Part shown: piece after piece, positions 1 through 8,214 of the stretch
Layout: every line of letters begins with the position of its first letter
Position numbering within the stretch: position 1 is the stretch's first letter
Assembly (NCBI GenBank): GCA_020831635.1
Contig: JAFIGC010000045.1
Coordinates: 1-35,156, forward strand
Direction: 5' to 3'
Length of the DNA: 35,156 nucleotides
Source of the DNA: Verrucomicrobiota bacterium
GTDB taxonomy: Bacteria; Verrucomicrobiota; Kiritimatiellia; SS1-B-03-39; UBA6053
Notes under the pieces: generated by a model
What the model was told of the DNA's origin: nothing
Databases searched by the model: none
Seen by the model: only the letters and a program-made list of their open reading frames with translations
Made by a program: the position numbers and the translations under genes

Positions 1-3
1 CGC

Positions 4-147
4 GGACGCGTAGCGTCTTTGGAGTGCGGTAGCGTCGGGAGGAACGACCAGAGCTACCGCTTTGCAGTGGCCGCGCCATCTCGCACGGGCTCCGGAAAGC
101 GGCAGCTCGCAAGCTCGCTACGCGCACTCCAAAGACGCTTCGCGTCC
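4..147. repeat. Nested inverted repeat (REP-like intergenic element)
   Basis: Positions 4-28 and 123-147 are inverted copies with 24 of 25 bases matching. Inside them, 26-33 pairs perfectly with 53-60, and 53-63 can also pair with 97-107 (10 of 11), so alternative hairpins are possible. The element lies just downstream of the minus-strand cutA gene and runs to the contig edge. That fits a dispersed repeat where assembly stopped. No coding frame is supported here. Whether it is a terminator, a REP-type element or an assembly-breaking repeat cannot be decided from one copy. Confidence 0.65.
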
Positions 148-213
148 CCGCATTTTCCGCGGCGGGGGCAATTTGTCGAATCACCGCTTCTTTCCGAACT
201 GCGCGAGTATTCG

Positions 214-540
214 TCACTCCGCACTCAAAACCTCTCCCATCATCCACTGAAAAAACGCGTCATTGGCTTGTGCGGGAGCCAAACGCAACACGCAGGGGCA
301 GTCATAGGGATGTTCGGACAGCATCAGGGCTTCCAGGGCATCCGCTTTGGCGGGCAGGGTTTTGAGGAGCAGCACCTGTTCGGAAGCCTCGCACAGTTCC
401 CCTTTCCACTCGTACAGGCTGGTGCCCGCCGGTAATAAGTTCGCACAGGCGGCCAATTTGGCGGACAAAGCGGACCGGGCCAGCTTTTTGCCGGTACTGG
501 TGTCGGGAACGGGAATGTAGAACAATTGTACGTCGTTCAT
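214..540 (-). CDS. cutA: CutA-like divalent-cation tolerance protein
   Basis: A 108-residue protein of the CutA1 family, small trimeric cytoplasmic proteins linked to divalent metal (copper) tolerance. The length is typical. Family landmarks are visible: the 'LAACANLLP' stretch near residues 30-38, 'SLYEWKGEL' near 41-49, and 'HPYDCPCVLRL' near 76-86, which matches the usual HPYEVP segment. The ATG overlaps the TGA of the upstream ATP-binding gene by four bases (ATGA), so the two are probably translationally coupled. It is the last gene of a long minus-strand cluster. No link between CutA and polysaccharide export is known to me; co-transcription may be incidental. Function in metal tolerance is inferred from the family only. 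Confidence 0.88.
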   Translation of the reverse strand: MNDVQLFYIPVPDTSTGKKLARSALSAKLAACANLLPAGTSLYEWKGELCEASEQVLLLKTLPAKADALEALMLSEHPYDCPCVLRLAPAQANDAFFQWMMGEVLSAE

Positions 541-1721
541 GTGGAAAATTTCGTGGGCAGGGTGACCATGCCGGGGGCGCCATCCTTGTTTTTGACCGCG
601 AAAGGATACCAGTCTTCCCGCCGATGAAATTGGGTGGCGTGATCATGGGAATGACAGGAGACGCTCAGAAAATAGTTTCCGGCCCGCAACAAAAGCGGAT
701 CGAGACTCACCCGCACCACGCCCTCTCCTTCCACATACGGAATGTCGTGTTGGGCCAACTGGGTGTTGGTGCCGTAGATGTACATGCCATTCGCGGTTTT
801 CAGGCTGTAGCCGAAAACGGGGCGGTCGATACGGGTCGGGGAGCGATAATGCATGTCGATATGCAGGGCCTCGCCTCCGGTGAAGGTCGCGGCTTCTTCG
901 CCACGGGCATCGAGAAGCCGCACATCGGTGAATACCATCTCGCGGGTGCCGAATTCCTGGGCGAAAATGCCCCCGCCCTCCCCGGAATGGTTGCGGATCA
1001 TGTTGAGGATCACCCCGCCGGGCTCCCCGCGGTCGACCAGCTTGCCGTGGTCGATGAGAAAAGCCTCGTCGCAAAATTCTTCCACCGTTTGCAACGCATG
1101 GGAGACAAACATGAGGGTTTTGCCGCGTTTTTGAAACTGTCGAATGCGGTCCAGGCATTTCAACTGAAAGGAAATGTCGCCCACGGCCAGGACTTCATCC
1201 ACCAGCAGGATGTCAGGGTCCACCTCGGTGGCCACGGCAAAGCCCAAACGTACGTACATGCCGCTGGAATAATTTTTCACGGGCTGATCAATGAACGCGT
1301 GCAGTCCGCTGAAATCGAGGATGGCATCGAAGCGTTTGCGGATGTCTTCCCGGGGAATGCCGAGCAGAGCGGCGTTGAGATAGACATTTTCGCGTCCGGT
1401 GAGGTCGGGATGAAAGCCCGCGCCCAGTTCCAGAAGCGAAGAAATGCGGCCATGGGCGCGGATACGGCCTTCGGTGGGCGTGATCGTGCCCGCCGCCAAA
1501 CCCAGGGTGCTGCTTTTTCCGGCGCCATTGGGGCCAATCACCCCGACCGTGCAACCTTTGGGAATCTGAAAGCTGGCGTTGCGGATGGCCCAGAATTTTT
1601 CCGGTTTGCGGCGGGTGAACGCATTGCGGAGGGACCCAAACAGCGTGGGCGGACCCAAACCGCGCATGGCATAGCATTTGCCCAGGTTTTCGGCTTCGAT
1701 GGCAATGGGGGCGGTGGACAT
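537..1721 (-). CDS. Polysaccharide/O-antigen ABC exporter ATP-binding protein (Wzt type)
   Basis: A 394-residue ABC ATPase. Walker A GPNGAGKSS lies at about residues 63-71, the signature YSSGM at 151-155, Walker B ILLVDE at 171-176 and the switch His in 'FVSHAL' near 208. The segment after about residue 260 is a beta-rich extension typical of Wzt C-terminal carbohydrate-binding domains, which recognise the modified end of the O-antigen. With the neighbouring permease it should export a finished lipid-linked glycan across the inner membrane. I chose the start at 1721 (MSTAPIAIEAENL) rather than a longer frame to 1832, because it overlaps the permease stop as TGATG and begins where ABC homology begins. 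The glycan is unknown. Confidence 0.9.
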   Translation of the reverse strand: MSTAPIAIEAENLGKCYAMRGLGPPTLFGSLRNAFTRRKPEKFWAIRNASFQIPKGCTVGVIGPNGAGKSSTLGLAAGTITPTEGRIRAHGRISSLLELGAGFHPDLTGRENVYLNAALLGIPREDIRKRFDAILDFSGLHAFIDQPVKNYSSGMYVRLGFAVATEVDPDILLVDEVLAVGDISFQLKCLDRIRQFQKRGKTLMFVSHALQTVEEFCDEAFLIDHGKLVDRGEPGGVILNMIRNHSGEGGGIFAQEFGTREMVFTDVRLLDARGEEAATFTGGEALHIDMHYRSPTRIDRPVFGYSLKTANGMYIYGTNTQLAQHDIPYVEGEGVVRVSLDPLLLRAGNYFLSVSCHSHDHATQFHRREDWYPFAVKNKDGAPGMVTLPTKFST

Positions 1722-2527
1722 CAGACGTAATCCGCGAAGTTGCGCTGAAGACGGCGGAAAAGCAGGCCGCACAGCGGGGTGAACAAAAGGGGCCAGGCGA
1801 GGCCGATCCACACGAAGGGCGTGTCCGGCCAAACCGTGCCGGGCAAAAAGGCCCAGCGGTACGCGGTGAACAATCCCGCCAGGGGGTTGAGCAGATACAC
1901 ATTCATCACCCAGGGATGCATCTCCCCGGCGAGCGCCTCCACGAACCCGAGGTCATACATGCCCGGACTCATGAAAAACAGGGCGCTGAGCCCCACGCCC
2001 ACCAGATGCTGGGTATCCCGAAAATACACGTTGAGTGAGCCCAACAGCATGGTCAAACCGAAGTTAAACCAGGCATGGGCGAGAAACACCAGGGGCAGGA
2101 TGGCCAGATGCGGTCCAAACATTTCCCCGCCCCGCCACAACAGCACCCCCACCAACCCGAATTGCACCAACAAACTGATGAGATAATCGATTCCCGCCGC
2201 CACCGTCACCGCCATGGGCAAAATTACCCGTGGAAAGGCCACCTTTTTGACCAGATTGCCGTTCCCGGAAATGCAAAAGAGCCCCTGTTGGGCAGAATTG
2301 GCCGTAAACTGCCAAGCGAAGACCCCGACGATGATCGAGGACGTGTTGGCGGCGCGTCCGGAGAGCAGACGAAAGAAAAACGCGTAAATCACGGCCATGA
2401 ACAAGGGGGTCAGCAAGCTCCATAACAAGCCCAGGGCCGACCCTTTGTAGCGGGATTTCATTTCCCGGCCCACCAAGGCGTGAATCAGTTCTCTTCTGGC
2501 GAATACTCCCTTCATGCCCTGGCCCAT
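1721..2527 (-). CDS. ABC-2 type polysaccharide export permease (Wzm type)
   Basis: A 268-residue integral membrane protein of the ABC-2 family. The N-terminal 'LVGREMKSRYKGSALGLLWSLLTPL' region is the usual cytoplasmic amphipathic start of Wzm/TagG-like permeases, followed by about six hydrophobic segments. It should form the membrane channel for the Wzt-type ATPase encoded directly downstream (one-base overlap of stop and start). The start codon also overlaps the stop of the upstream GspM-like gene (TAATG); a second in-frame ATG at 2515 is possible. Glycan substrate cannot be told from sequence. The closest alternative, a teichoic acid exporter, is unlikely in a cell with type II secretion and hence an outer membrane. 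Confidence 0.88.
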   Translation of the reverse strand: MGQGMKGVFARRELIHALVGREMKSRYKGSALGLLWSLLTPLFMAVIYAFFFRLLSGRAANTSSIIVGVFAWQFTANSAQQGLFCISGNGNLVKKVAFPRVILPMAVTVAAGIDYLISLLVQFGLVGVLLWRGGEMFGPHLAILPLVFLAHAWFNFGLTMLLGSLNVYFRDTQHLVGVGLSALFFMSPGMYDLGFVEALAGEMHPWVMNVYLLNPLAGLFTAYRWAFLPGTVWPDTPFVWIGLAWPLLFTPLCGLLFRRLQRNFADYV

Positions 2528-3012
2528 TAAGGCGTATTCGCGGGTTTGTCGAGAGCTTCCATGCGCATGAACCCTTCCAGGCCGTCCACCCCGGCCCGCA
2601 AATCAACTTCCACCAAACGCCAGGGCGGATTCTGGGTGGCGGTTCGTTCCACCAGGCGGCGGACATCCTCCCATCCCCAATCGTCAAACCGCACCACCTG
2701 TTCGCGCCGTCGGATGCCGAGGGCGAGATCGCTTTGGGTTTCCGCTTCAAGGGTCCAGTCCGAACTCGGGGGATAGGCGCGCAAAACCTCGTCCAGATCC
2801 GGTGCGGCCCGATCCAAGGTCCGAGTCATTTCCGCCCGTTCCGCCTCGGCTTCCCGCACCTTGTCAATCACGGCCGCTTTCCGGCTTTGGGCACGGGCCC
2901 ACAGGTCCCGTTCGCCGCGGAATTTCTGCCAGCCCAGACCCAGGCCGAGGGCCACGAGAGACAGGTACAAAAGCCCCCAAGTCGCGGGGCGGACTTGTCG
3001 GAGCGCGCTCAT
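2527..3012 (-). CDS. GspM-like type II secretion inner-membrane protein
   Basis: A 161-residue protein with a short cytoplasmic start, one membrane helix at about residues 13-27, then a charged heptad-like coiled-coil segment (about 33-75) and a small periplasmic domain. This is the layout of GspM (and of PilO in type IV pili), which dimerises with GspL in the inner-membrane platform. Sequence identity to named GspM proteins is weak, so the call rests on layout and on position directly after GspL and GspK genes, with a four-base overlap with the GspL stop. It could equally be called a PilO/GspM-family protein. Confidence 0.6.
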   Translation of the reverse strand: MSALRQVRPATWGLLYLSLVALGLGLGWQKFRGERDLWARAQSRKAAVIDKVREAEAERAEMTRTLDRAAPDLDEVLRAYPPSSDWTLEAETQSDLALGIRRREQVVRFDDWGWEDVRRLVERTATQNPPWRLVEVDLRAGVDGLEGFMRMEALDKPANTP

Positions 3013-4298
3013 GGTTGCAACTCCCCTTCAAACACCCAAACACCATCACCGCGTTCTCGGGGCTCTCCCCGCCAACCGCTGTCCTTTAGTCGGCGTCCCA
3101 ATCGCAGGGCTTCCGTATCCAAGGCCTGCACTTCCAGATGCAATTGATTGGTGCTCAAGCGCAGCTCGCGCACCGAAGTGCCCGTAAATTGAGCCGCCAG
3201 CAATACATCCGCGAGTTGGGTGGGAATTTCCCGGCGGCGCAACCCGGTCAATGCGCCGGAAACCTGACCCCACTCCCGTTCCAGATAGCGGTCCAGCAAA
3301 AGCGCTTCCTCTCCCCGGGCCGGGCTCGGATAACCGGTGAAGGCTTCGAAAATATCGGCAATCTCTTGCCTGATCTCGTTTCGTTCCGACTCAAACCAAA
3401 GCCCAATCGCCGGACGCAACGACAGCGACACCAGCAAAACGCAGACCGCAGCAAACATCAGCCCCCGGGATTTGCGGCCTTTTTGCTTGGCCAGACGCGG
3501 ATGGGCCAAATCCCCGGCCCGCAGGTTTACCCCCGGATGACCCGTCACCACCCCCGCATCGGCCAAAGCGGTTTCCAGATGACAGGACGATTTTGCATTC
3601 TCCGCATGGGCACGGGGACCACAGGCCGAAAACGCGGGAGGCGTGCCGGATTCATCCGCATGAGCGGCCAGAAAGCGCTTGAACGCCCGCCCTTCCGGGT
3701 TCGCGTCCTTGGCACTTCCGGAGGCCGTGGGACCGTACCGTCCCCAGGTCGCGAAAATGGCCCGGTGATTTCCGAACCAGGCGCTGACTCCGCCTTCATG
3801 GGCGGGCAACAGCAACACTTCCGGCACCAGAAACTCCGGCTCCAGATCCAATTCTTTCCAAGCCTTCAGTTCCGATTGCAGATCCAAATCCCGGGCGGCC
3901 AGGGCCAAGCATCGCATCCCCTCGCCCTCGACGCGGCTGAACAAAAACGCCGCCTGACAGTTTTCCAAGGGAAAGGGAATGGCCGCATCCAAGACGGATG
4001 GCCAAATTTCCTCGGTTTTCTGTCGATCTTTGAATGGGGAACTCAATTCGCGGATCAAGACCTTGGACGGGTCCAAACCCGCCACCAGCCGCGCCCCGCG
4101 TTTCACGTCTTGCCGCAGTTTGGCGGACACCTCGTGCTCCGCATTCCATTCCGCGAGGGGGACCTGCCAAAAAGCATGTTTGCCCCGCGCGGTCCGACGA
4201 CAAAAGCGCAATTGATCGCCATCCCGGGCCACCCCCCAGCCGATCTGTACGGGCGCCCAACGGGCCGGTTGCAACCAATCCGTGCCTACCACTGGCAT
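3009..4298 (-). CDS. GspL/PilM-like type II secretion platform protein
   Basis: A 429-residue protein with the GspL plan. It has an N-terminal actin-like cytoplasmic half (about 1-265, ending in the 'GVNLRAGDLA' stretch that matches the 'N-LR-G' motif before the membrane helix), one transmembrane segment at about 279-301, and a periplasmic ferredoxin-like domain. GspL recruits the secretion ATPase GspE to the membrane, but no gspE is in this window. The gene overlaps gspK upstream by 13 bases and gspM downstream by 4, so tight coupling is expected. A low-complexity segment near residues 190-240 looks like a family-specific linker. PilM fusion is the main alternative. Confidence 0.7.
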   Translation of the reverse strand: MPVVGTDWLQPARWAPVQIGWGVARDGDQLRFCRRTARGKHAFWQVPLAEWNAEHEVSAKLRQDVKRGARLVAGLDPSKVLIRELSSPFKDRQKTEEIWPSVLDAAIPFPLENCQAAFLFSRVEGEGMRCLALAARDLDLQSELKAWKELDLEPEFLVPEVLLLPAHEGGVSAWFGNHRAIFATWGRYGPTASGSAKDANPEGRAFKRFLAAHADESGTPPAFSACGPRAHAENAKSSCHLETALADAGVVTGHPGVNLRAGDLAHPRLAKQKGRKSRGLMFAAVCVLLVSLSLRPAIGLWFESERNEIRQEIADIFEAFTGYPSPARGEEALLLDRYLEREWGQVSGALTGLRRREIPTQLADVLLAAQFTGTSVRELRLSTNQLHLEVQALDTEALRLGRRLKDSGWRGEPRERGDGVWVFEGELQP

Positions 4299-5188
4299 TT
4301 GATCACCTCCACAACCCCTTGCTCGCCCCGAACCAAAACGGCCCGCAAGGTATGCAAGGTCAAATCATATTCGGCTTCCACCCGCACTTCCACATATCGG
4401 GTGCGCACATCCAACAATGGCCGCAGGGCATTTTGCACGACCTCAGGCAGAAACTCCAAAACCGTGTGGACGCTTCGGATGGGCTCGCTTTCGCGCATTT
4501 GCTCCACCGTGTCCACCCAAGAGGCGAGCGAATCTCCGACCAAAGCCCGCAAGACCGCCGGATGGGCAGTATTGAGGTTCAGCGTCGTCATGCCCGTGGC
4601 CGTGGAAGGCAATGTGGTCAACAATTCAAAAGGATCCCCCTCCTCCGTGGCCCGCAGCCATTCGGCGCTATCGGGATAGCGGGCCACCAATTCGCCCGGG
4701 GTACGCAACGTTTGGCCCTCCTCGCGCAATTCCGTCAGGATTTGAGTCTCCGGACGCAAGCCGTGGTAGGCCAACAAATCGCGGAACACGTCCCCGGGTC
4801 CTCTCGCCCCGAACAATTCCTCCGGCATCACCAACCAATTGAGGTTGAACCGTCCCTGAAGATCCTCAAAGACCACCCTGACCTTTACCCCGTCCTCGGT
4901 TTCAAAGGAAATAGCTTCCGCCCAAAGTTCGGCGGGATGAGAGACATCCGTATCCATGTCCTCCGCCCAGGCCTTCATCCCCTCTGAAAGCCCCAACAAC
5001 AAGCCGCCGCGCACCTCCAACTTCGCGCGTTCCATGCGCAGTTCGATCGTCTTTCCCGCTTGATGGTGCTGAAATGCGCTCACCAACCCCGCCGCCACCA
5101 CCAGAATCACCAGTACCAGCAAAAATGCCGCCCCGCGTCGGGAGGCCCGCAGTTGGTTTTCAAATGTGAGGTCGGAAGAAAAATGCAT
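4286..5188 (-). CDS. gspK: GspK-like minor pseudopilin
   Basis: A 300-residue protein starting at the ATG at 5188, which has an AGAGGG-type ribosome site; the longer upstream frame lacks protein-like sequence. The N-terminus has a prepilin-like 'RRG|AAFLLVLVILVV' segment: a Gly before the predicted cleavage point and a hydrophobic helix with no Glu at +5. Lack of Glu5 is characteristic of GspK, which caps the pseudopilus tip with GspI and GspJ. The C-terminal half has 'TTLNLNTAHPAVLRAL', matching the helix-hairpin-helix-like 'NVNTA' segment of the T2SSK family. It is first in a gspK-L-M run. The rest of the type II secretion set is not here. Confidence 0.8.
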   Translation of the reverse strand: MHFSSDLTFENQLRASRRGAAFLLVLVILVVAAGLVSAFQHHQAGKTIELRMERAKLEVRGGLLLGLSEGMKAWAEDMDTDVSHPAELWAEAISFETEDGVKVRVVFEDLQGRFNLNWLVMPEELFGARGPGDVFRDLLAYHGLRPETQILTELREEGQTLRTPGELVARYPDSAEWLRATEEGDPFELLTTLPSTATGMTTLNLNTAHPAVLRALVGDSLASWVDTVEQMRESEPIRSVHTVLEFLPEVVQNALRPLLDVRTRYVEVRVEAEYDLTLHTLRAVLVRGEQGVVEVIKCQW

Positions 5189-5261
5189 GGTATACCCTCT
5201 ACGCGATCCCCGAAAATAGACAAGGATGATTTGAGGGAGGCATGCAGTGCGGAGTTCAAGG

Positions 5262-6524
5262 TCAGGAGGAACGTTTGGAAAGCACCGCTTGCTCATAGGC
5301 ATCCATTTCCCCGAGCCATTCCGTGCCAACCGGCACCCCGGCCTGCTCGCAGAGTCGGTCCCAGACCGGACCAAAGGGCATCGACTTGAATTCCTCCATC
5401 ATCGCCAGACGGTGGGTATTTTTTCCCGCCGCCTCCAGGGCCTGCAATTCCAGGGTGGGATCCAAACGCGCGTAGAGAATCCCCTTCCGCGCCGCGCGGG
5501 TGCCAATCACATACGCGCCCAGTCGATTGATCGAGGCATCAAAAAAGTCCAGCGCAACCGCCACCCGGTCCCAAACCCCGCCCCGCTGAATTTCCAGAAA
5601 CACATTTTTCAAATCGTCGTTCCAGATCACCACATGGTCCGAATCCCAACGGATCGGACGGCTCACATGCAGCAGCAGTTTGTCCATGAATTGCAGGTGG
5701 CTGGAGATTTTGCCGTGAATGGTCTCGGTGGGATGAAAATGCCCCATGTCCATGCAAAGCCCGACCTTGCGGCTCAGGGCATAATTGGCGCAAAATTCCG
5801 CGGAACTCACCACGAATTCTTCCGAGGCGATGCCGAAGAGCTTGCTTTCCAGATAATCCACACAGAGGCTGCGGTCCACGGAGTCATCCGCGAAAATTTC
5901 ATCATACGAAGCGGCCATGCGGGCGCGTGGACCAAAGCGATCCGCGGGCATGTCCTTGGTCCCGTCCGGCGTCCACCAATTCACCAGACAGGGCTCCCCC
6001 TGCTCGCGGGCCATCGCCTCCGCAATCTTTCGGCAGGCTTTGCCGTGCCGAATCCAGAAGGCTCGAATTTCATCGTCCGGGTGGGACAGTGTGAACCCGT
6101 CCTCCGCCCGGGGATGCGCAAAAAAAGTGGGGTTGAAATCCAGGGCCACGCCCCGCGCCTTTGCCCAATCCATCCATTGACGAAAACAAGACGCGTCCAT
6201 TTCGTCGCGGTCTACGAAATCCGGCGTTTCCGAATAGCAGGCATGAACGTTCACCCGTTGTTTGCCCGGAATGAGCGACATGGCCTTGGCAATATCCGCC
6301 CGGGCTTCCTCGCCATTGCGGGCCCGTCCCGGATAATTTCCCGTAGCCAGAATGCCGCCACCCGACAAGCCCTCCGGTTTCGTTTCAAATCCGGCCACAT
6401 CGTCCGCCTGCCAACAGTGCAGGGAAATCTGCAACGCCAGAGCCTCCGCAATCGCGGCATCGGTATCGATGCCAAAGTCGGCATATCGCGACTTGGCCAA
6501 CTCATAGGCTTGATCCCGATTCAT
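5262..6524 (-). CDS. rhaA: L-rhamnose isomerase
   Basis: A 420-residue TIM-barrel enzyme converting L-rhamnose to L-rhamnulose, the first step of rhamnose use. Length and numbering match the E. coli enzyme (419 residues): metal-binding His262 falls in 'MGHFHPTE', and Asp294 and Asp296 in 'RWDSDHVV'. The C-terminal run 'LDFFDASINRLGAYVIGTR' is also nearly the same. The start at 6524 has a GAGAGGAG ribosome site; an extension to 6599 would overlap the anti-sigma gene. No rhamnulokinase or aldolase gene is adjacent. It follows the sigma/anti-sigma pair by 29 bases and precedes gspK by 73, so it may be co-transcribed with them. A role in rhamnose-rich polysaccharide degradation fits but is inferred. 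Confidence 0.95.
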   Translation of the reverse strand: MNRDQAYELAKSRYADFGIDTDAAIAEALALQISLHCWQADDVAGFETKPEGLSGGGILATGNYPGRARNGEEARADIAKAMSLIPGKQRVNVHACYSETPDFVDRDEMDASCFRQWMDWAKARGVALDFNPTFFAHPRAEDGFTLSHPDDEIRAFWIRHGKACRKIAEAMAREQGEPCLVNWWTPDGTKDMPADRFGPRARMAASYDEIFADDSVDRSLCVDYLESKLFGIASEEFVVSSAEFCANYALSRKVGLCMDMGHFHPTETIHGKISSHLQFMDKLLLHVSRPIRWDSDHVVIWNDDLKNVFLEIQRGGVWDRVAVALDFFDASINRLGAYVIGTRAARKGILYARLDPTLELQALEAAGKNTHRLAMMEEFKSMPFGPVWDRLCEQAGVPVGTEWLGEMDAYEQAVLSKRSS

Positions 6525-6553
6525 GTGACTCCTCTCAGTTGTGAAAATGTGGT

Positions 6554-7186
6554 TCAAGGCGCGGGGTTCATCACCGGCAAAGCCAAGGGCGCGCTCCACT
6601 GGTTGGTGGAAGTGGCCATCACATCCGGTGACTCACGGGGCAAATCCACGCGTGGAAGGTCGGAAAAGCCAAAGTCACCCAACGAAAAGGTAAAGCCGGG
6701 AATACGGGTCGTAAAAGCATCCTCATGGCGCAGTTCGGAAAATTGAACCGAGCGCATCGTGTCCGAATCCGGGTTTCCGGTCTCGGAAAAATCGAGACCC
6801 GATTCCGTGGTCGCAAGGCCGCCCAATTCCTCTTCCATGGCATCGTTGATCAGCATTTCGCGGTGCACCAGGATGCTCAGCCCGAGCATGATCACCACCA
6901 CGGCCACCATACGCGCCCATTCCGGCACCACCCAATGGGCCCAGGGGCGTTCTTTCACGGGACTGGGTTGATTGCGAATGCGAATCCCCACCCGATGGCA
7001 CACGCGGTCTTCGAGCGCGGGCTCGGGCCGCTCAAATCGTTTCAGAGCAATCAAACCTGAAATGCGATGCTGGGTTTCAAAGGTGGACAGCAATTCGGGA
7101 TCAGCTTCGATTTTCTCGCGGATTTCCACGGGCACGTCCTTGAGAGCGCGTCCGTAATATTTCATGATGGTTGGATCTTCAGTCAT
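6554..7186 (-). CDS. Putative anti-sigma factor, single-pass membrane protein
   Basis: A 210-residue protein with a soluble N-terminal domain (about 1-90), one transmembrane helix near 92-107, and an extracytoplasmic tail rich in acidic and Ser/Thr residues. It follows the ECF sigma gene with an eight-base overlap, the classic position for a cognate anti-sigma factor. I see no HxxxCxxC zinc motif, so it is not a canonical ZAS-type anti-sigma, and the identification rests on topology and position. A start at the internal Met8 (7165) is possible. If correct, it would hold the sigma factor at the membrane until an envelope signal releases it. Confidence 0.6.
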   Translation of the reverse strand: MTEDPTIMKYYGRALKDVPVEIREKIEADPELLSTFETQHRISGLIALKRFERPEPALEDRVCHRVGIRIRNQPSPVKERPWAHWVVPEWARMVAVVVIMLGLSILVHREMLINDAMEEELGGLATTESGLDFSETGNPDSDTMRSVQFSELRHEDAFTTRIPGFTFSLGDFGFSDLPRVDLPRESPDVMATSTNQWSAPLALPVMNPAP

Positions 7187-7781
7187 TTTTCAAAAGGTCT
7201 GCGAGTTCGGCTTGTAATTGTTGGCGGGCATAAAACAGTCTGGATCGGACTGTTCCGGGGGAACACCCCACGTATTCGGCGATCTCGTTGTGAGGCACGC
7301 CTTCAATGTCGTGCATGACCACAACGATCCTGTGTTTTTCAGACAAGGTTTGCAAGGCATTGTTCAATTTTTCCTGGAGTTCTTTGAGGTTGGCCTGGCG
7401 GTGGGGCGAATCCCCGGAAGCCATCTCCACCAAAGCGGGATCTCGCTCGATGCCCAAGTCCACGTTGTCCAGGCTCAAGGCCGTGCGGCGTTTGCGTTTT
7501 TTGACGTAATTAATGGCCCGGTTCACGCCGATTCGATACACCCAAGTGTAAAAAGAGGACTGCCCCTTGAATTTGGGCAAGGCCTGGTAGGCCTTCAAAA
7601 ACACCTCCTGCAAAAGGTCCTCGGCATCCTCCTTGTTGCTGGTCATGTTGTACAACAAGGCGTAAATTCGGCCATGATATCGCCGCATGAGGACCTCAAA
7701 GGCCTCCACATCCCCTTCCCGGGCGCGTTGGACCAAAACTTTTTCCGGAATTTCCTCTTCCGTCTTCTCCACATCACTCAT
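7179..7781 (-). CDS. ECF-type RNA polymerase sigma factor (sigma70 family)
   Basis: A 200-residue two-domain sigma factor. Region 2 (about residues 27-95) contains 'DAEDLLQEVFLKAYQAL' and 'FYTWVYRIGVNRAINYVKKRKRR'; region 4 (about 138-190) contains 'LSEKHRIVVVMHDIEGVPHNEIAEYVGCSPGTVRSRLFYAR', a typical RpoE-like helix-turn-helix. There is no region 1 or 3. I take the ATG at 7781, which overlaps the stop of the LAB_N-like gene by four bases; the 128 residues upstream of it in the same frame are out-of-frame shadow of that gene. Together with the membrane protein downstream it forms a sigma/anti-sigma pair. Its regulon is unknown, but the envelope and secretion genes behind it are candidates. 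Confidence 0.9.
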   Translation of the reverse strand: MSDVEKTEEEIPEKVLVQRAREGDVEAFEVLMRRYHGRIYALLYNMTSNKEDAEDLLQEVFLKAYQALPKFKGQSSFYTWVYRIGVNRAINYVKKRKRRTALSLDNVDLGIERDPALVEMASGDSPHRQANLKELQEKLNNALQTLSEKHRIVVVMHDIEGVPHNEIAEYVGCSPGTVRSRLFYARQQLQAELADLLKND

Positions 7782-8101
7782 ACGGGCGGCCCCTCCAGAC
7801 GTTGACGTTTCCGATGGGTCAGCTCCAGGAACAGGTTGTAGGAGGCAACAAAAGACGGAAACAGATTGCTCAAAATGCCAATGGAATCGTTTTTCCCAAA
7901 GATGAAATACGCCAAAAGCATGAAACTGCCGATCAAACTCATCACCCAATACCCGATGGGCAAAACCGGACGACCCGCGAGCCTGGAGTAGTGCATTTGC
8001 ACAAACCAACGACCCGTGAACATGAGTACGCCAACAAACCCCCAGACTTTCCAGGGCGTGATGAAAACAAGGATATCGGTGAAAGGGATGGTGAAACTCA
8101 T
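7778..8101 (-). CDS. Small membrane protein, lipid-A-disaccharide-synthase N-terminal-like (LAB_N) domain
   Basis: A 107-residue protein with about three transmembrane segments and the pattern 'WKVWGFVGVLMFTGRWFVQMHYSRLAGRPVLPIGYWVMSLIGS'. This resembles the LAB_N domain found alone or attached to LpxB and some glycosyltransferases. Stand-alone LAB_N proteins have no proven activity. I chose Met at 8101 over an upstream Met at 8116 because the family starts with a short hydrophobic lead. It appears to be the first gene of the minus-strand cluster and overlaps the sigma factor start by four bases (ATGA). Confidence 0.65.
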   Translation of the reverse strand: MSFTIPFTDILVFITPWKVWGFVGVLMFTGRWFVQMHYSRLAGRPVLPIGYWVMSLIGSFMLLAYFIFGKNDSIGILSNLFPSFVASYNLFLELTHRKRQRLEGPPV

Positions 8102-8136
8102 ATGGGCGACTCGCAAAAAATGACATGCGGGTACGC

Positions 8137-8165
8137 CCTATACCGACTTCAAAAGCTTGAGGCAA
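8137..8165 (-). promoter_or_regulatory. Candidate sigma70-type promoter for the LAB_N/sigma operon
   Basis: On the minus strand a TTGCCT -35-like hexamer (8165-8160) is followed after 17 bases by TATAGG (8142-8137), about 35 bases before the LAB_N start at 8101. Each box matches four to five of six consensus positions. No ECF-type 'AAC...TC' pair was obvious, so autoregulation by the encoded sigma factor is not supported here. Confidence 0.35.
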
Positions 8166-8174
8166 ACTTAAGTG

Positions 8175-8214
8175 AAAAAAAACGGGGGGAGAGGATCAGG
8201 GCGTATCCTGACCC
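8175..8214 (-). terminator. Candidate intrinsic terminator after the secreted-protein gene
   Basis: On the minus strand 8214-8207 pairs with 8200-8193 (eight pairs, one G-U) around a six-base loop, followed about ten bases on by eight Us (8182-8175). The stem overlaps the stop codon of the upstream gene. The gap between stem and U-run is longer than ideal. It would separate the surface-protein operon from the sigma operon. Confidence 0.4.

Noticed and set aside
3138-4679. Long plus-strand frame (513 codons) opposite gspL/gspK.
   Set aside because: Composition is that of antisense to a GC-rich gene; no recognisable domain, and it overlaps two well-supported minus-strand genes.
5247-6746. Long plus-strand frame (499 codons) opposite rhaA.
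   Set aside because: Antisense shadow of a gene with catalytic residues identified at their exact known positions.
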